64,000 bases of DNA from Anaerolineae bacterium. Its GTDB lineage: Bacteria; Chloroflexota; Anaerolineae; Anaerolineales; RBG-16-64-43. The notes under the pieces are model-generated. The model was given only the letters and a program-made list of their open reading frames with translations. It did not search any database and was not told where the DNA came from. How positions within the stretch are numbered: position 1 is the first letter of the stretch; the number at the start of each line of letters is the position of its first letter. This document shows, piece by piece, positions 10,038 to 19,194 of this stretch. The position numbers and the translations under genes were made by a program. The DNA lies in NCBI GenBank assembly GCA_003141675.1, contig PLND01000040.1, forward strand, positions 22,200 through 86,199, given 5' to 3'.

Positions 10038-11062
10038 GGTCTTTGGAGGGGGACGCGTTGCAGAGCGGCCAGGTCGCGGGCGCCGGCGGCGAACATTGTC
10101 ACCCGAAGTTCTGTGAGGAACCGTTGGATGTCGGCTTCGACCGCTTTCGGGCTGCGCACGGCCGACCGCAGCAGCGGACCGGCCACGCCCGCCAGACGTG
10201 CGCCGAGCGCGATGCATTTGGCTATTTCCAACCCGTTACGAATCCCGCCGGAAGCGATGATCGGCAGATTCGGTAGCACCCGATGGCACTCCGCCAGGGC
10301 ATCGGCTGTTGAGAGGCCCCAATCTTTAAATAATGCGGCCAGCTTCACCCCGTCGCGGTTGCGGGCCCGGAACTTTTCCACCTGCGACCAGGAGGTTCCT
10401 CCCGCACCGGCCACGTCAATCGCAGCCACACCGGCCGCCGCAAGCTGGCGCGCCGTCTCGGCTCCGATACCCCAGCCCACTTCTTTCACCACAACCGGGA
10501 CGGAGAGCGCACGACAGACGGTTTCGATCTTCTTCAACAATCCCGCAAAGCGGGTGTTTCCTTCCGGTTGCAGCGCCTCCTGCAGCGGGTTCAGGTGGAG
10601 GATCAGCGCGTCGGCTTCCGCCAGCTCGACCGCCCGGCGGCAATGATCGACCGTATAGCCGTAATTGAGTTGCACTGCACCGAGGTTGGCCAGGAGCAGG
10701 ATGGATGGCGCGAGGCTGCGCACGCGGAAGGTTGCCGCAAGCGCAGGCGATTCGAGCGCCGGCCGCATCGATCCAAGCGCCATGGCGATTCCGGCGGATT
10801 GCGCGGCTTCGGCCAGTGCCCGGTTGATCGATCCGGCTTCCTTCGTTCCGCCCGTCATCGAGGAAATCAGCAAAGGAGCGGCGAGCCGCTTTCCGAAAAG
10901 CTCGGTTTTCGTGTCGACTTCGTCCAGATTGATTTCCGGCAGGGCTTGATGGGGGAAATGAAACTGTTCCAATCCGTTGGAAAGGGCGGATTGCACGTTT
11001 TTGGTCAAATTAATACGGATATGATCCGCTTTCCGGGATGCGCTGGGCGCAACTTTTTTCAT
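10034..11062 (-). CDS. fni: Type 2 isopentenyl-diphosphate delta-isomerase
   Basis: [35 protein letters not shown]...[13 protein letters not shown]...[11 protein letters not shown]...[10 protein letters not shown]...[19 protein letters not shown]. Confidence 0.92.
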   Translation of the reverse strand: MKKVAPSASRKADHIRINLTKNVQSALSNGLEQFHFPHQALPEINLDEVDTKTELFGKRLAAPLLISSMTGGTKEAGSINRALAEAAQSAGIAMALGSMRPALESPALAATFRVRSLAPSILLLANLGAVQLNYGYTVDHCRRAVELAEADALILHLNPLQEALQPEGNTRFAGLLKKIETVCRALSVPVVVKEVGWGIGAETARQLAAAGVAAIDVAGAGGTSWSQVEKFRARNRDGVKLAALFKDWGLSTADALAECHRVLPNLPIIASGGIRNGLEIAKCIALGARLAGVAGPLLRSAVRSPKAVEADIQRFLTELRVTMFAAGARDLAALQRVPLQRP

Positions 11063-11129
11063 TTTACGGTGTTTTCCTTAGAGGTTGGCGGGATAGTACC
11101 AGCCCGTCGGAAGAGTGTCAATGCCGGGC

Positions 11130-11158
11130 TTGACGGTGTGGTAATGGGCACGTACAAT
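11130..11158 (+). promoter_or_regulatory. Candidate sigma70-type promoter for the acyl carrier protein gene
   Basis: TTGACG-N17-TACAAT about 70 nt upstream of the ACP start codon. Confidence 0.6.
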
Positions 11159-11229
11159 TGGTTTTCTCTGGCGGGTTCGCACGAGATCGGGACGTTGGTT
11201 CAAAACGCACTATAGAGGAGGAACACTCG

Positions 11230-11475
11230 ATGGCAGAAACCACCTTTGAAACGGTTCGCGGAATTATTGTGGAACTCCTGGCAGTCGATCCGTCCAAGGT
11301 CACCATGGAGGCCCGGTTCCGCGAGGACCTCGGAGCGGATTCGCTCGATCTGGTCGAATTGATCATGGCGTTTGAGGAAAAATTCACCGCCGAGATTTCC
11401 GACGAAGATGCACAGAAGATCCTCACCGTCGGCGAAGCAGTGAAATACATCGAAGCGAAACAGAAGCCTGCGTAA
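11230..11475 (+). CDS. acpP: Acyl carrier protein
   Basis: [59 protein letters not shown] phosphopantetheine site; AGAGGAGG-like RBS upstream. Confidence 0.95.
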   Translation: MAETTFETVRGIIVELLAVDPSKVTMEARFREDLGADSLDLVELIMAFEEKFTAEISDEDAQKILTVGEAVKYIEAKQKPA

Positions 11476-11499
11476 GGTTTTTTCCTCCGGATAAAAAGA

Positions 11500-11529
11500 C
11501 GTAGGGCCGTTCCTTGGAACGGCCCTACG
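11500..11529. repeat. Perfect GC-rich inverted repeat after acpP (REP-like palindrome and/or terminator stem)
   Basis: cGTAGGGCCGTTCC-TT-GGAACGGCCCTACg: 13-bp perfect arms with a TT centre, flanked by A/T-rich runs. Confidence 0.75.
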
Positions 11530-11634
11530 GGGTTAAAAAGATTCTTGTTATTTCTTCGCGCAGATCATTTGATCACATTGAAGGGAACCTGCTTTTTGCG
11601 GCCTGACCGTTTTCGCGGATAGGACGCGTTTTTT

Positions 11635-12144
11635 TTATCCCTCGCGGATTTCCAACGACCGTATTACCAAACCCGGCTGCGTCGCCCGCCCCGGATCTCT
11701 TTCCGGGATTTTAAGGACCGTATCCAGATTCCGGATCACCTTGCCAAAGACCGTGTGGTGATTGTCCAGATGCGGCGTGGACGCGAAGGTGATGAAGAAC
11801 TGGCTGCCGTTGGTCCCCGGTCCGGCGTTGGCCATGGAGAGCATGCCGGCGGAAGAGTGCCGCAGCGTTGGATGAAATTCATCGGCGAAGCGGTAACCCG
11901 GTCCGCCGCGGCCGCTCCCCGTCGGATCGCCGCCTTGAGCCATGAATCCGGGGATCACACGGTGGAAGGTTGTGCCGTCGTAGAAACCGTCGCGGGCCAG
12001 GAAAACGAAATTGTTCACGGTCCTCGGCGCCTGGGCGGCGTACAACTCGGCCTCGAACTCACCCAGGTCGGTGCGGAACACGGCCGTGTATTTTTTCTTG
12101 AGGTCGATCGTCATTGCGGGTGGAGCGGTATATTGTTTGGACAT
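11635..12144 (-). CDS. Cyclophilin-type peptidyl-prolyl cis-trans isomerase
   Basis: FVFLARDGFYDGTTFHRVIPGFMAQGGDPTGSGRGGPGYRFADE...MANAGPGTNGSQFFITFASTPHLDNHHTVFGKV. Confidence 0.93.
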   Translation of the reverse strand: MSKQYTAPPAMTIDLKKKYTAVFRTDLGEFEAELYAAQAPRTVNNFVFLARDGFYDGTTFHRVIPGFMAQGGDPTGSGRGGPGYRFADEFHPTLRHSSAGMLSMANAGPGTNGSQFFITFASTPHLDNHHTVFGKVIRNLDTVLKIPERDPGRATQPGLVIRSLEIREG

Positions 12145-12176
12145 GGATTCTCCTTGATAGATGGATCTACTCATAG

Positions 12177-12227
12177 ACCCCTCCCCAACCTCTCCCCAAT
12201 TTGGGGAGGGGGTAGGGGGAGGGGTAT
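12177..12227. repeat. C-rich/G-rich imperfect inverted repeat between two minus-strand genes
   Basis: acccctccccaacctctccccaatttggggagggggtagggggaggggt; central ctccccaa/ttggggag arms. Confidence 0.6.
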
Positions 12228-12237
12228 GTTCGCAACC

Positions 12238-13674
12238 TTATCGAAAAAAACTGCTTTCCAGTTCCTTCCAATCCGGTTGCCCATCCCATTGCAGTATAGA
12301 ACCCAAAAGGGGATGAACCAATCGGATCTGTCCGGCGGCCTGGAGCGCCAGAACCCGCACCGCGGCGTGCGCGCCTTCCGAAGATCTTAGCTTGCAGAAG
12401 TGGAACGCCTCGCGCAAATTCATGCTCAATACCATCCGGCGCAAATATCCGTTGGGGACGACGTAGGCAGCCGCGTTGGGTCCGAGCGCCATGCGCAGAG
12501 CGCGGTATTCATCGGCCGCTCTCCCCATGACGTTGTTGTACTCATCAAGGAATCCGGCTTCTTCGAACCAGCGCGGGGTGACGTAGCCCTGATCGCATCC
12601 AAGCGGACCCGGAGTTTGAGACATCATGCGGTGCCGTTTGACTTCGAAATACGCACCCTGATCCATCACGGCTTCGAACGTATAGGTGATATGTTCCAAT
12701 TCGCGCAACGGTTGATCGTGGTCGCCCAGGCCCTCCAGCAGCGCGTCGGCGAGGAGGCGGCGCTCCTCGGACGAGGCGTCGCGGACCCGGCGTGCGGACT
12801 CCTCCAGACCCCAACCGCAGAAGCGGACACCCGCGGCGGCCAGTGCGCGGTCTTCGGCGCCGGGTTCGTAATCGATCAGGCGCATCCAACCTCGCGGCGG
12901 ATCCTCACGTGGCGCGGGAGGTATCCCGAGCGGAGCGGAGGCGCGCCGGAACTTCTCCGGAAGATCCCGCAGGTAGCCGTTTTCCTCCGCGTACTTCACC
13001 AGCGTCGGCACCTCGGCCAGGGCGGTCTGCTTAATCTCGGCGCCAATCACGCGCACTTCGGCCAGCGGGTGGGAAAGCATTTTGCGCAGGGCGTGTTCGA
13101 GCGCGCGCGCGTTGATCGTTATCCCGACGTTGGCCAGCACCGACGCCGGAAGCAGGTAACGGCAAACGTCGACGTAGCAGGAACGGATCCTTCCCTCCCA
13201 GCGCGAATCGCTTTCCCCTTCCCGCCGCGGGAAGCGCGCCCGCGCCAGACCGCCAACCGTTTCCAGCGCGCGCGCGTATGTGTCCAGCAGCTGTCGGCAA
13301 GTTTCGCCGTACGGTTTTTCCAGCTCGCCGCCGGCAACTTCCGGAGGCGCGAGAAACGCTCCGCTCGACCATTTTTGATAGCGGGTGCTCTTTTCGGTGT
13401 AGGAAACCAAGCGGTTGGATTCGAGGCATTCGATTGCGAGGCGCGAAACGTTTTCCACCGCGATATGCAGCACGGCGTGCTCGGCCACCGAGGCGTGACC
13501 GTATCCGACAACCCATTTCTCGTGGAACTCAGCGGAACGAGCGTCGCTAAGATCGGCGGCATTCCGGTCAAAGGGTTCGGGGGAACGCGAGGTTTTAGCA
13601 AACGCCACCGCGATGGTCTCCGGCGAGAGATCGCGTTCCCGCAGCAGATACACCCGCCGGGAAAAATCGGTCAC
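12238..13674 (-). CDS. Double-domain ThyX-family (FAD-dependent thymidylate synthase-like) protein
   Basis: N-half: YGHASVAEHAVLHIAVENVSRLAIECLESNRLVSYTEKSTRYQKW. C-half: RELEHITYTFEAVMDQGAYFEVKRHRMMSQTPGPLGCDQGYVTPRW...REAFHFCKLRSSEGAHAAVRVLA. GTG start overlaps the ribF stop (GTGA). Confidence 0.85.
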   Translation of the reverse strand: MTDFSRRVYLLRERDLSPETIAVAFAKTSRSPEPFDRNAADLSDARSAEFHEKWVVGYGHASVAEHAVLHIAVENVSRLAIECLESNRLVSYTEKSTRYQKWSSGAFLAPPEVAGGELEKPYGETCRQLLDTYARALETVGGLARARFPRREGESDSRWEGRIRSCYVDVCRYLLPASVLANVGITINARALEHALRKMLSHPLAEVRVIGAEIKQTALAEVPTLVKYAEENGYLRDLPEKFRRASAPLGIPPAPREDPPRGWMRLIDYEPGAEDRALAAAGVRFCGWGLEESARRVRDASSEERRLLADALLEGLGDHDQPLRELEHITYTFEAVMDQGAYFEVKRHRMMSQTPGPLGCDQGYVTPRWFEEAGFLDEYNNVMGRAADEYRALRMALGPNAAAYVVPNGYLRRMVLSMNLREAFHFCKLRSSEGAHAAVRVLALQAAGQIRLVHPLLGSILQWDGQPDWKELESSFFR

Positions 13675-14600
13675 ACTTCCTCCTGAAGGATGCGCCGGGT
13701 TTGCTCGATATCTTCCGTCATCTGCCGGCTCAGAGAATCGCTGTCGGGAAAACGGCGCTCTTCCCGCAGCCGGCGGACGAATTCAACTTTAAGGGTCGCA
13801 TCGTACAGATCGCCGTCGAAATCCAGAAGGTGAGCTTCCACCGTAACTGCTGGAGTGCGTCCATCGGCAAAAGTCGGGCGGACACCGACGCTGGTGGCGC
13901 TCCGGTAACGTTTTCCTTCATGGACGGCCCACGTGGCATACACCCCATGGGCGGGGACGACCATCTCCGGCCAGACATCCAGATTGGCCGTGGGTATCGA
14001 CATTTTCCGGCCGCGTCCCGCACCGTGCACAACCTTACCGGATAGGGCATACCGGCGGCCCAGCAAAGCGGCCGCCTGCACGGCGTCCCCTTCGGCCAGC
14101 GAATCGCGAATTCGAGAGGAGGAAATCGGTCCATGCGCGTCAGCTAAAGGCGGAACAATATATAGCGCATAGCCCCATTCGATGCTGTGATTGGCTAAAT
14201 ATTCGACGTTTCCTTCCCGCCGGTACCCGAAGGAAAACCCCGGTCCGCACCACAGGGAATGCAAACCTAAGTGTGACTTCAGGGTTCGGAGAAATGTCTC
14301 GGCCGGAATAGCGGAGAACGCCCGGTCGAAAGGTTGAAGAATCACGGCGTCGAGGGGAATCTGCTCGAGGAGCGCAAGGCGCTCCTCCAGCGTGGAGAGG
14401 TAGCGAAATGGCGCGGACCCCAGCACGGCCCGCGGATGAGGGAAGAAGGTCAGAACCGCCGACGGCGCTCCGTCTTCCCTGGCCGCCTGGGCCATTTTCT
14501 CGAGCAGGTAACGGTGCCCGCGGTGCAGCCCGTCGAAGGAGCCGACCGCAAGGTATGCTCCGTGCAAGGCGGCATTGTCGATGGATTGAATGCGTTCCAT
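13671..14600 (-). CDS. ribF: Bifunctional riboflavin kinase/FAD synthetase
   Basis: LAVGSFDGLHRGHRYLLEKM...GPGFSFGYRREG...SSSRIRDSLAEGDAVQAAALLGRRYALSGKVVHGAGRGRKMSIPTANL. Confidence 0.93.
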   Translation of the reverse strand: MERIQSIDNAALHGAYLAVGSFDGLHRGHRYLLEKMAQAAREDGAPSAVLTFFPHPRAVLGSAPFRYLSTLEERLALLEQIPLDAVILQPFDRAFSAIPAETFLRTLKSHLGLHSLWCGPGFSFGYRREGNVEYLANHSIEWGYALYIVPPLADAHGPISSSRIRDSLAEGDAVQAAALLGRRYALSGKVVHGAGRGRKMSIPTANLDVWPEMVVPAHGVYATWAVHEGKRYRSATSVGVRPTFADGRTPAVTVEAHLLDFDGDLYDATLKVEFVRRLREERRFPDSDSLSRQMTEDIEQTRRILQEEV

Positions 14601-14606
14601 GGAATT

Positions 14607-15491
14607 CTACAAATCGCCGAAGACTTTGCGCGGCTGCCAGGTTCCGGCCGTCGGATCCGCCTCGACCACGGCCAGAAGTTCCCCTTCGGGCGCGAGTGCC
14701 CGGGCCCGCCCCGTGGCGCCTTCCAGTGCGGGGATGGCGATGCCGTTGCGCAGCTTTTCCGCCTCCTCGGCGGTGAGCTGCACGGTCGACCAGCCTTCCA
14801 GAATGGCGCTGGCGGGCATGGAGATCTTTTCCCAAGTGCCTTCCAGGAAGCGGCGCTTCAGTTCATCCAGCGGGGTGGCCCGCTCCACCGAAAACGGTCC
14901 CAGGCGGATGCGGCGCAATGTGACCAGGTGCGCATGGGATCCCATCGCTTCACCAATGTCATGGGCGATCGAGCGGATGTATGTGCCGCGCGAGCAGCGG
15001 ACGCGCACCACGGCATTCGGGCTTTCCCAGCGCAGGAGCGCGAGTTCGTAAATGTGCACTTTGCGCGGCGTCATATCCACTTCCTCGCCGTTCCGGGCCA
15101 TGTCGTACGCCTTGCGTCCGCCGATTTTTATCGCCGAATAAACCGGCGGCACCTGCAGCCGTTCGCCGATGAACGTCTGCATCTTCGCCTCCAGCGATTC
15201 TTCGCGGAAGGTGAATGGGCGCGTTGCGGTGATACGTCCGGCGGCGTCGTAAGTCGAGGTCTCTGCGCCGAAACGGATGGTGGCGAGATATTCCTTGTCC
15301 AATTCGAGCAGATACTCGGCCAGCCGCGTCGCGGAACCGAGGAGGATGAGCAACACGCCGGAAGCATACGGGTCGAGTGTTCCGGTATGGCCGACTTTGC
15401 GGATCTGGGTCCCTCGTCGGACAACGTTGACGATATCGTGCGACGTCGGCCCGGTTGGTTTGTCAATGACGAGCAATCCCGGTTTGGGCAT
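14607..15491 (-). CDS. truB: tRNA pseudouridine(55) synthase TruB
   Basis: GLLVIDKPTGPTSHDIVNVVRR...KVGHTGTLDPYASGVLLILLGSATRL...VRCSRGTYIRSIAHDIGE. Confidence 0.95.
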   Translation of the reverse strand: MPKPGLLVIDKPTGPTSHDIVNVVRRGTQIRKVGHTGTLDPYASGVLLILLGSATRLAEYLLELDKEYLATIRFGAETSTYDAAGRITATRPFTFREESLEAKMQTFIGERLQVPPVYSAIKIGGRKAYDMARNGEEVDMTPRKVHIYELALLRWESPNAVVRVRCSRGTYIRSIAHDIGEAMGSHAHLVTLRRIRLGPFSVERATPLDELKRRFLEGTWEKISMPASAILEGWSTVQLTAEEAEKLRNGIAIPALEGATGRARALAPEGELLAVVEADPTAGTWQPRKVFGDL

Positions 15492-15538
15492 GGTTATCCT
15501 CCCTGGTAATCCGTTTCCCCTTTTGTGGAATTATATCC

Positions 15539-16543
15539 CTAGCCCTCTGCGCGGGCGGTTCCGCCGGAGGCGGAGCGGGGGGCATGCTGCGCGGCCAACC
15601 ATTCCTTCGTGCGGGCCAGAACGGCCCGGGTGACCTCTTCGAGGCTGCCTTCGATGTTCGCGCCCGAGGCGGCCGGGTGGCCGCCGCCCCCGAAGGAAAT
15701 AGCCAGGGGTGTCACGTCCAATCCGCTCACGACCCGCCAGCTGACTTTAATTTTTCCATTATCTTGTTCGATGAACATCACCACCACCGATTGCCCGTCA
15801 ATGGAGGAAAGAATGTTGACCAGATCGGCGTCGTCACGTCCGGGGTAGAGTGCGGCGCGCCGGTCCTCCAGCGTCAGGCTGGTCCAAACAAGTTCGCCAT
15901 CCCGCTCCAGGCGGGAAAGCCCCGCTCCCCAATATCGGGCGGCCGCAAAAGAACGCCGGTGCAGGCTGCGTTCGACTGTCTCGGGAAGCGAGCCTCCGGA
16001 TTGCATCAGACGCTGGACCACATCCAGCGTGTGCGGCCCGGTATTGGGGGTCCGGAATCCCAGCGTGTCGGTGATTACCCCGGCCAGCAGGCACATCGCG
16101 GCTTCGGGGGGAATGGACAATCCCAGCTCGAGGGCCAAATCGGTGATCAATTCCGACGTGGCCGTCGCCGCGGGATCCACTAGGTTGACGGCGGCAAACC
16201 GGCCGTTGGTGATGTGGTGATCGATGAGTAAATCGGGCGCGCGTGCGGGCGTCCCATCCGGGATGCTGATCCGTTCGGAATCGGCACAATCAACCACTAT
16301 GCTGATATCGTATGCGGGGGGAAGTTCCGGCCGGATGTCGCCGGAGCCGGGGAGAAAGCGGAAAACCGAACTGATGCCCTCGGATAGAACGGGGTAAGTT
16401 TTTTTCCCGGCGGCGCGCAGCATATGTCCCAGGCCGAGCATCGAGCCCAACGCGTCGCCGTCCGGGCGCTGGTGTGTCAGGAGAAGCACCGTCCGATTCC
16501 GGGAGATCAGGTCTCTGGCTTGGCGGAGCAATTCGGCGTCCAT
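15539..16543 (-). CDS. nrnA: DHH-family oligoribonuclease / PAP phosphatase
   Basis: LLLTHQRPDGDALGSMLGLGHML...SIVVDCADSERI...LLIDHHITNGRFAAVNLVDPAATATSELI...FGGGGHPAASGANIEG. Confidence 0.9.
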   Translation of the reverse strand: MDAELLRQARDLISRNRTVLLLTHQRPDGDALGSMLGLGHMLRAAGKKTYPVLSEGISSVFRFLPGSGDIRPELPPAYDISIVVDCADSERISIPDGTPARAPDLLIDHHITNGRFAAVNLVDPAATATSELITDLALELGLSIPPEAAMCLLAGVITDTLGFRTPNTGPHTLDVVQRLMQSGGSLPETVERSLHRRSFAAARYWGAGLSRLERDGELVWTSLTLEDRRAALYPGRDDADLVNILSSIDGQSVVVMFIEQDNGKIKVSWRVVSGLDVTPLAISFGGGGHPAASGANIEGSLEEVTRAVLARTKEWLAAQHAPRSASGGTARAEG

Positions 16544-16605
16544 GCGAATTCCCGGGAGCCGCTCGGCCAACCCGAAAATCAAAATCGGTCCGGCGGCCGC
16601 GAGGG

Positions 16606-16956
16606 TTACTCCTCCTTTAACGAGTCGATCAGGTGCTCGATATGTTCCGCGCGGTCGGGGGTGAAATCCCAGTGGAAGCGGAGCGATGGAAACGTGCGCA
16701 GCGAAATCCGCGCGGCCAGCGCGCTGCGCAGATAGCCGCGGGCTCCTTCCAGCCCCCGCAGGATTTCCCCGCGCCGGGCCTCGTCGCTATCCGCCGCCGT
16801 GATGAAAATATTCGCCAGCGAAAATTCGCGGTCTACGCGGACCTCGGTGACGGTTAACAGATGAAAGCGCGGGTCGGAGGATTCGCGGAGGAAAATCTCC
16901 GCCAGTTCGGTGCGGATCCGTTCCGCCAACCGCAGGGCTCGGGCCGGGCTGGGCAT
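16606..16956 (-). CDS. rbfA: Ribosome-binding factor A
   Basis: RALRLAERIRTELAEIFLRESSDPRFHLLTVTEVRVDREFSLANIFIT...GYLRSALAARISLRTFPSLRFHWD; located between infB and nrnA/truB. Confidence 0.9.
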   Translation of the reverse strand: MPSPARALRLAERIRTELAEIFLRESSDPRFHLLTVTEVRVDREFSLANIFITAADSDEARRGEILRGLEGARGYLRSALAARISLRTFPSLRFHWDFTPDRAEHIEHLIDSLKEE

Positions 16957-16959
16957 GGG

Positions 16960-18747
16960 TTACGCCGCCTCCAGAACATAAAATTCCAATTGGTCCCCCG
17001 CCTGGAACTCCTCGAAATCGCGCACGCCCACGCCGCATTCGAATCCCTGGCGGACTTCGCGCACGTCTTCCTTTTCATGGCGCAGGGAAGATACTTCGCC
17101 TTCGAACAAAACCTTCCCATTGCGCAGGACGCGCACCTTGGCGTTGCGCCGCGCTTCCCCCTCGCGCAGATAGCAGCCGGCGATTTTTCCGACGCGCGTG
17201 ATGCTGAAAACCGCGCGAACTTCGGCGTGGCCGATGGTCGTGGCTTTCTTTTCGGGTTCGAGCATCCCTTTCAGGGCCTTGTCGATGTCTTCGGTCAGCC
17301 GGTAGATCACGTCGTACAAGTGCACCGAGACTCCCTCGGTTTCGGCCGTGCGCTGGGCAGAGACGTCCGACTGCACGGCAAATCCGACGACGATCGCGTC
17401 CGATGCCGAGGCCAGCATGATGTCGTTCTCGGTGATATTGCCCGTCTCGGCGTAGAGGATATTCACCTTGAGGTCCTCGGAGCCGAGTTCCTTAAGCGAG
17501 TTAACGATCGGTTCCAGCGAACCCTGGCCGTCGGCTTTGATGATCAGCTTCAATTCCTTCATCTCGCCGGCCTTGAAGCGCGCGAATACCTGGTCCAGTG
17601 TGAGCGCCTTGGGCGGACCGGCCTGTTGTGCGGTCTTGGAGGCCAGCTTGCGTCCGGCCGTCATGGTGCGCGCTTCGCGTTCGTTCGGCACTACTTCGAA
17701 GATTTCTCCCGCCAGGGGGAGGTCGGCCAGCCCGAGAACGGAGACCGGGCTGGAGGGCCCGGCTTCGGTGATCGGCGCGCCGTGAAAATCGTACATCGCG
17801 CGGATTTTTCCGTGTACTTCGCCGGCCACCAGGGAATCGCCTACGCGCAACGTTCCATTTTGCACCAGCAGCGTCGCGATCGGGCCTTTCGATTTGTCGA
17901 GTTGGGCTTCGATTATGCTGCCGATCAGTGTTCCCGAGGGGTTGGCAAGAATTTTCGTGTTTTCGGCGGTGAGCACTACGGCTTCGAGCAGGTCTTCCAC
18001 GCCGGTCCGTTTCTTGGCCGACACCGGAACCACCATCGTCTCGCCGCCCCAATCGTCCGCAACCAAGCCGAGTTCCGAAAGCTGGTGCTTGACCTTGTCG
18101 GGATTGGCATTAGACTTGTCGATTTTATTCAGCGCCACAACGATCGGTACGCGCGCGGCGCGGGCGTGGGCCAGCGCTTCGCGGGTTTGGGGCATTACCC
18201 CGTCGTCGGCCGCAACGACCAGAATGACGATATCGGTTACCTGGGCGCCGCGGGCGCGCATGGCCGTGAAGGCGGCGTGGCCGGGAGTATCCAGGAAGGT
18301 GATCAGCCGGTTTTTGTGCATCACCTGATAGGCCCCGATGCGCTGGGTGATGCCCCCGGCTTCGCCGGAGGCGACATCGGTGGACCGGATGGCGTCCAGA
18401 AGCGAAGTTTTTCCGTGATCCACGTGGCCCAGGATCGTGACCACCGGCGGACGCGGCTTGAGCAGCGAGGGATCTTCTTTATCGAGGGCCTGTCTCCAGG
18501 CGGGGGCGGTTTCGGCCGGTTCGGACTTGGTCTCTTCGACTTTCTTTTCCGGTTCCGCGTCGAAGCCCATCTCATGGATGATGATGGCCGCGGTGTCGTA
18601 GTCGATCTGTTGGTTGATATTGGCCATTACCCCGTTGGCCATCAATTGCTTGATCAAATCGATCGGGCTGGCTTGGATGCGCTCGGCAAGCGCGCGCACG
18701 GTCAGCGCCGGGGGGAGTTCCACTGTTTTTCGTACGTCATTACCCAT
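16960..18747 (-). CDS. infB: Translation initiation factor IF-2
   Basis: [44 protein letters not shown]...[41 protein letters not shown]...ALNKIDK. Confidence 0.97.
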   Translation of the reverse strand: MGNDVRKTVELPPALTVRALAERIQASPIDLIKQLMANGVMANINQQIDYDTAAIIIHEMGFDAEPEKKVEETKSEPAETAPAWRQALDKEDPSLLKPRPPVVTILGHVDHGKTSLLDAIRSTDVASGEAGGITQRIGAYQVMHKNRLITFLDTPGHAAFTAMRARGAQVTDIVILVVAADDGVMPQTREALAHARAARVPIVVALNKIDKSNANPDKVKHQLSELGLVADDWGGETMVVPVSAKKRTGVEDLLEAVVLTAENTKILANPSGTLIGSIIEAQLDKSKGPIATLLVQNGTLRVGDSLVAGEVHGKIRAMYDFHGAPITEAGPSSPVSVLGLADLPLAGEIFEVVPNEREARTMTAGRKLASKTAQQAGPPKALTLDQVFARFKAGEMKELKLIIKADGQGSLEPIVNSLKELGSEDLKVNILYAETGNITENDIMLASASDAIVVGFAVQSDVSAQRTAETEGVSVHLYDVIYRLTEDIDKALKGMLEPEKKATTIGHAEVRAVFSITRVGKIAGCYLREGEARRNAKVRVLRNGKVLFEGEVSSLRHEKEDVREVRQGFECGVGVRDFEEFQAGDQLEFYVLEAA

Positions 18748-18815
18748 CGTGCACCTCCATCCGGAACCGATCTCCCCGGCGCAGCGGAAAGGGCATGCCG
18801 CAGGACCGAATTATT

Positions 18816-19148
18816 TCATGCCGCCCCTCCGGCCTTCGCCTCAGGATCGGATTCCGCGCTTTCCTCCAAGGCGAGGGAGCGCATATGAATTTCCAGCGTT
18901 GCCCGCTCGGAGGGAGTGAATTGTGTTTTCAGCGCGCCCTCCAGCGGGCCGCGCAAGGCCGCCTCCCAACAGGAGCGACGGTCGTGAACATACGCCCCCC
19001 GTCCGGGCGCTTTTCCAGTCGGATCGATCTTCACTCCGTCCGGGGTTCGCGCCACGCGGACCAGCGCTCGTTTGGCCAGCGCCTCCCGGCAACCGATGCA
19101 CATCCGTTGCGGGATGTGTTTGGGTCGAGCCAGCGTTTTGCGGCTCAT
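18816..19148 (-). CDS. YlxR/RnpM family protein
   Basis: HIPQRMCIGCREALAKRALVRVARTPDGVKIDPTGKAPGRGAYVHDRRSCWEAAL (CxxC and GRGAY(V) motifs); lies between nusA and infB. Confidence 0.9.
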   Translation of the reverse strand: MSRKTLARPKHIPQRMCIGCREALAKRALVRVARTPDGVKIDPTGKAPGRGAYVHDRRSCWEAALRGPLEGALKTQFTPSERATLEIHMRSLALEESAESDPEAKAGGAA

Positions 19149-19194
19149 CGCTCCAGTCCGGAATTTTGAAACCTATTGCCCGAGAAATCGCGGA

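Noticed and set aside
12400-13686. Plus-strand ORF of 428 aa antisense to the ThyX-like gene
   Set aside because: Shadow ORF with no motifs; the minus-strand ThyX-like frame is supported.
16861-18888. Long plus-strand ORF (675 aa) antisense to infB/rbfA
   Set aside because: Composition (GFG/GRDV/HR-rich) is that of a GC-rich antisense shadow frame; the minus-strand IF-2 explains the region.
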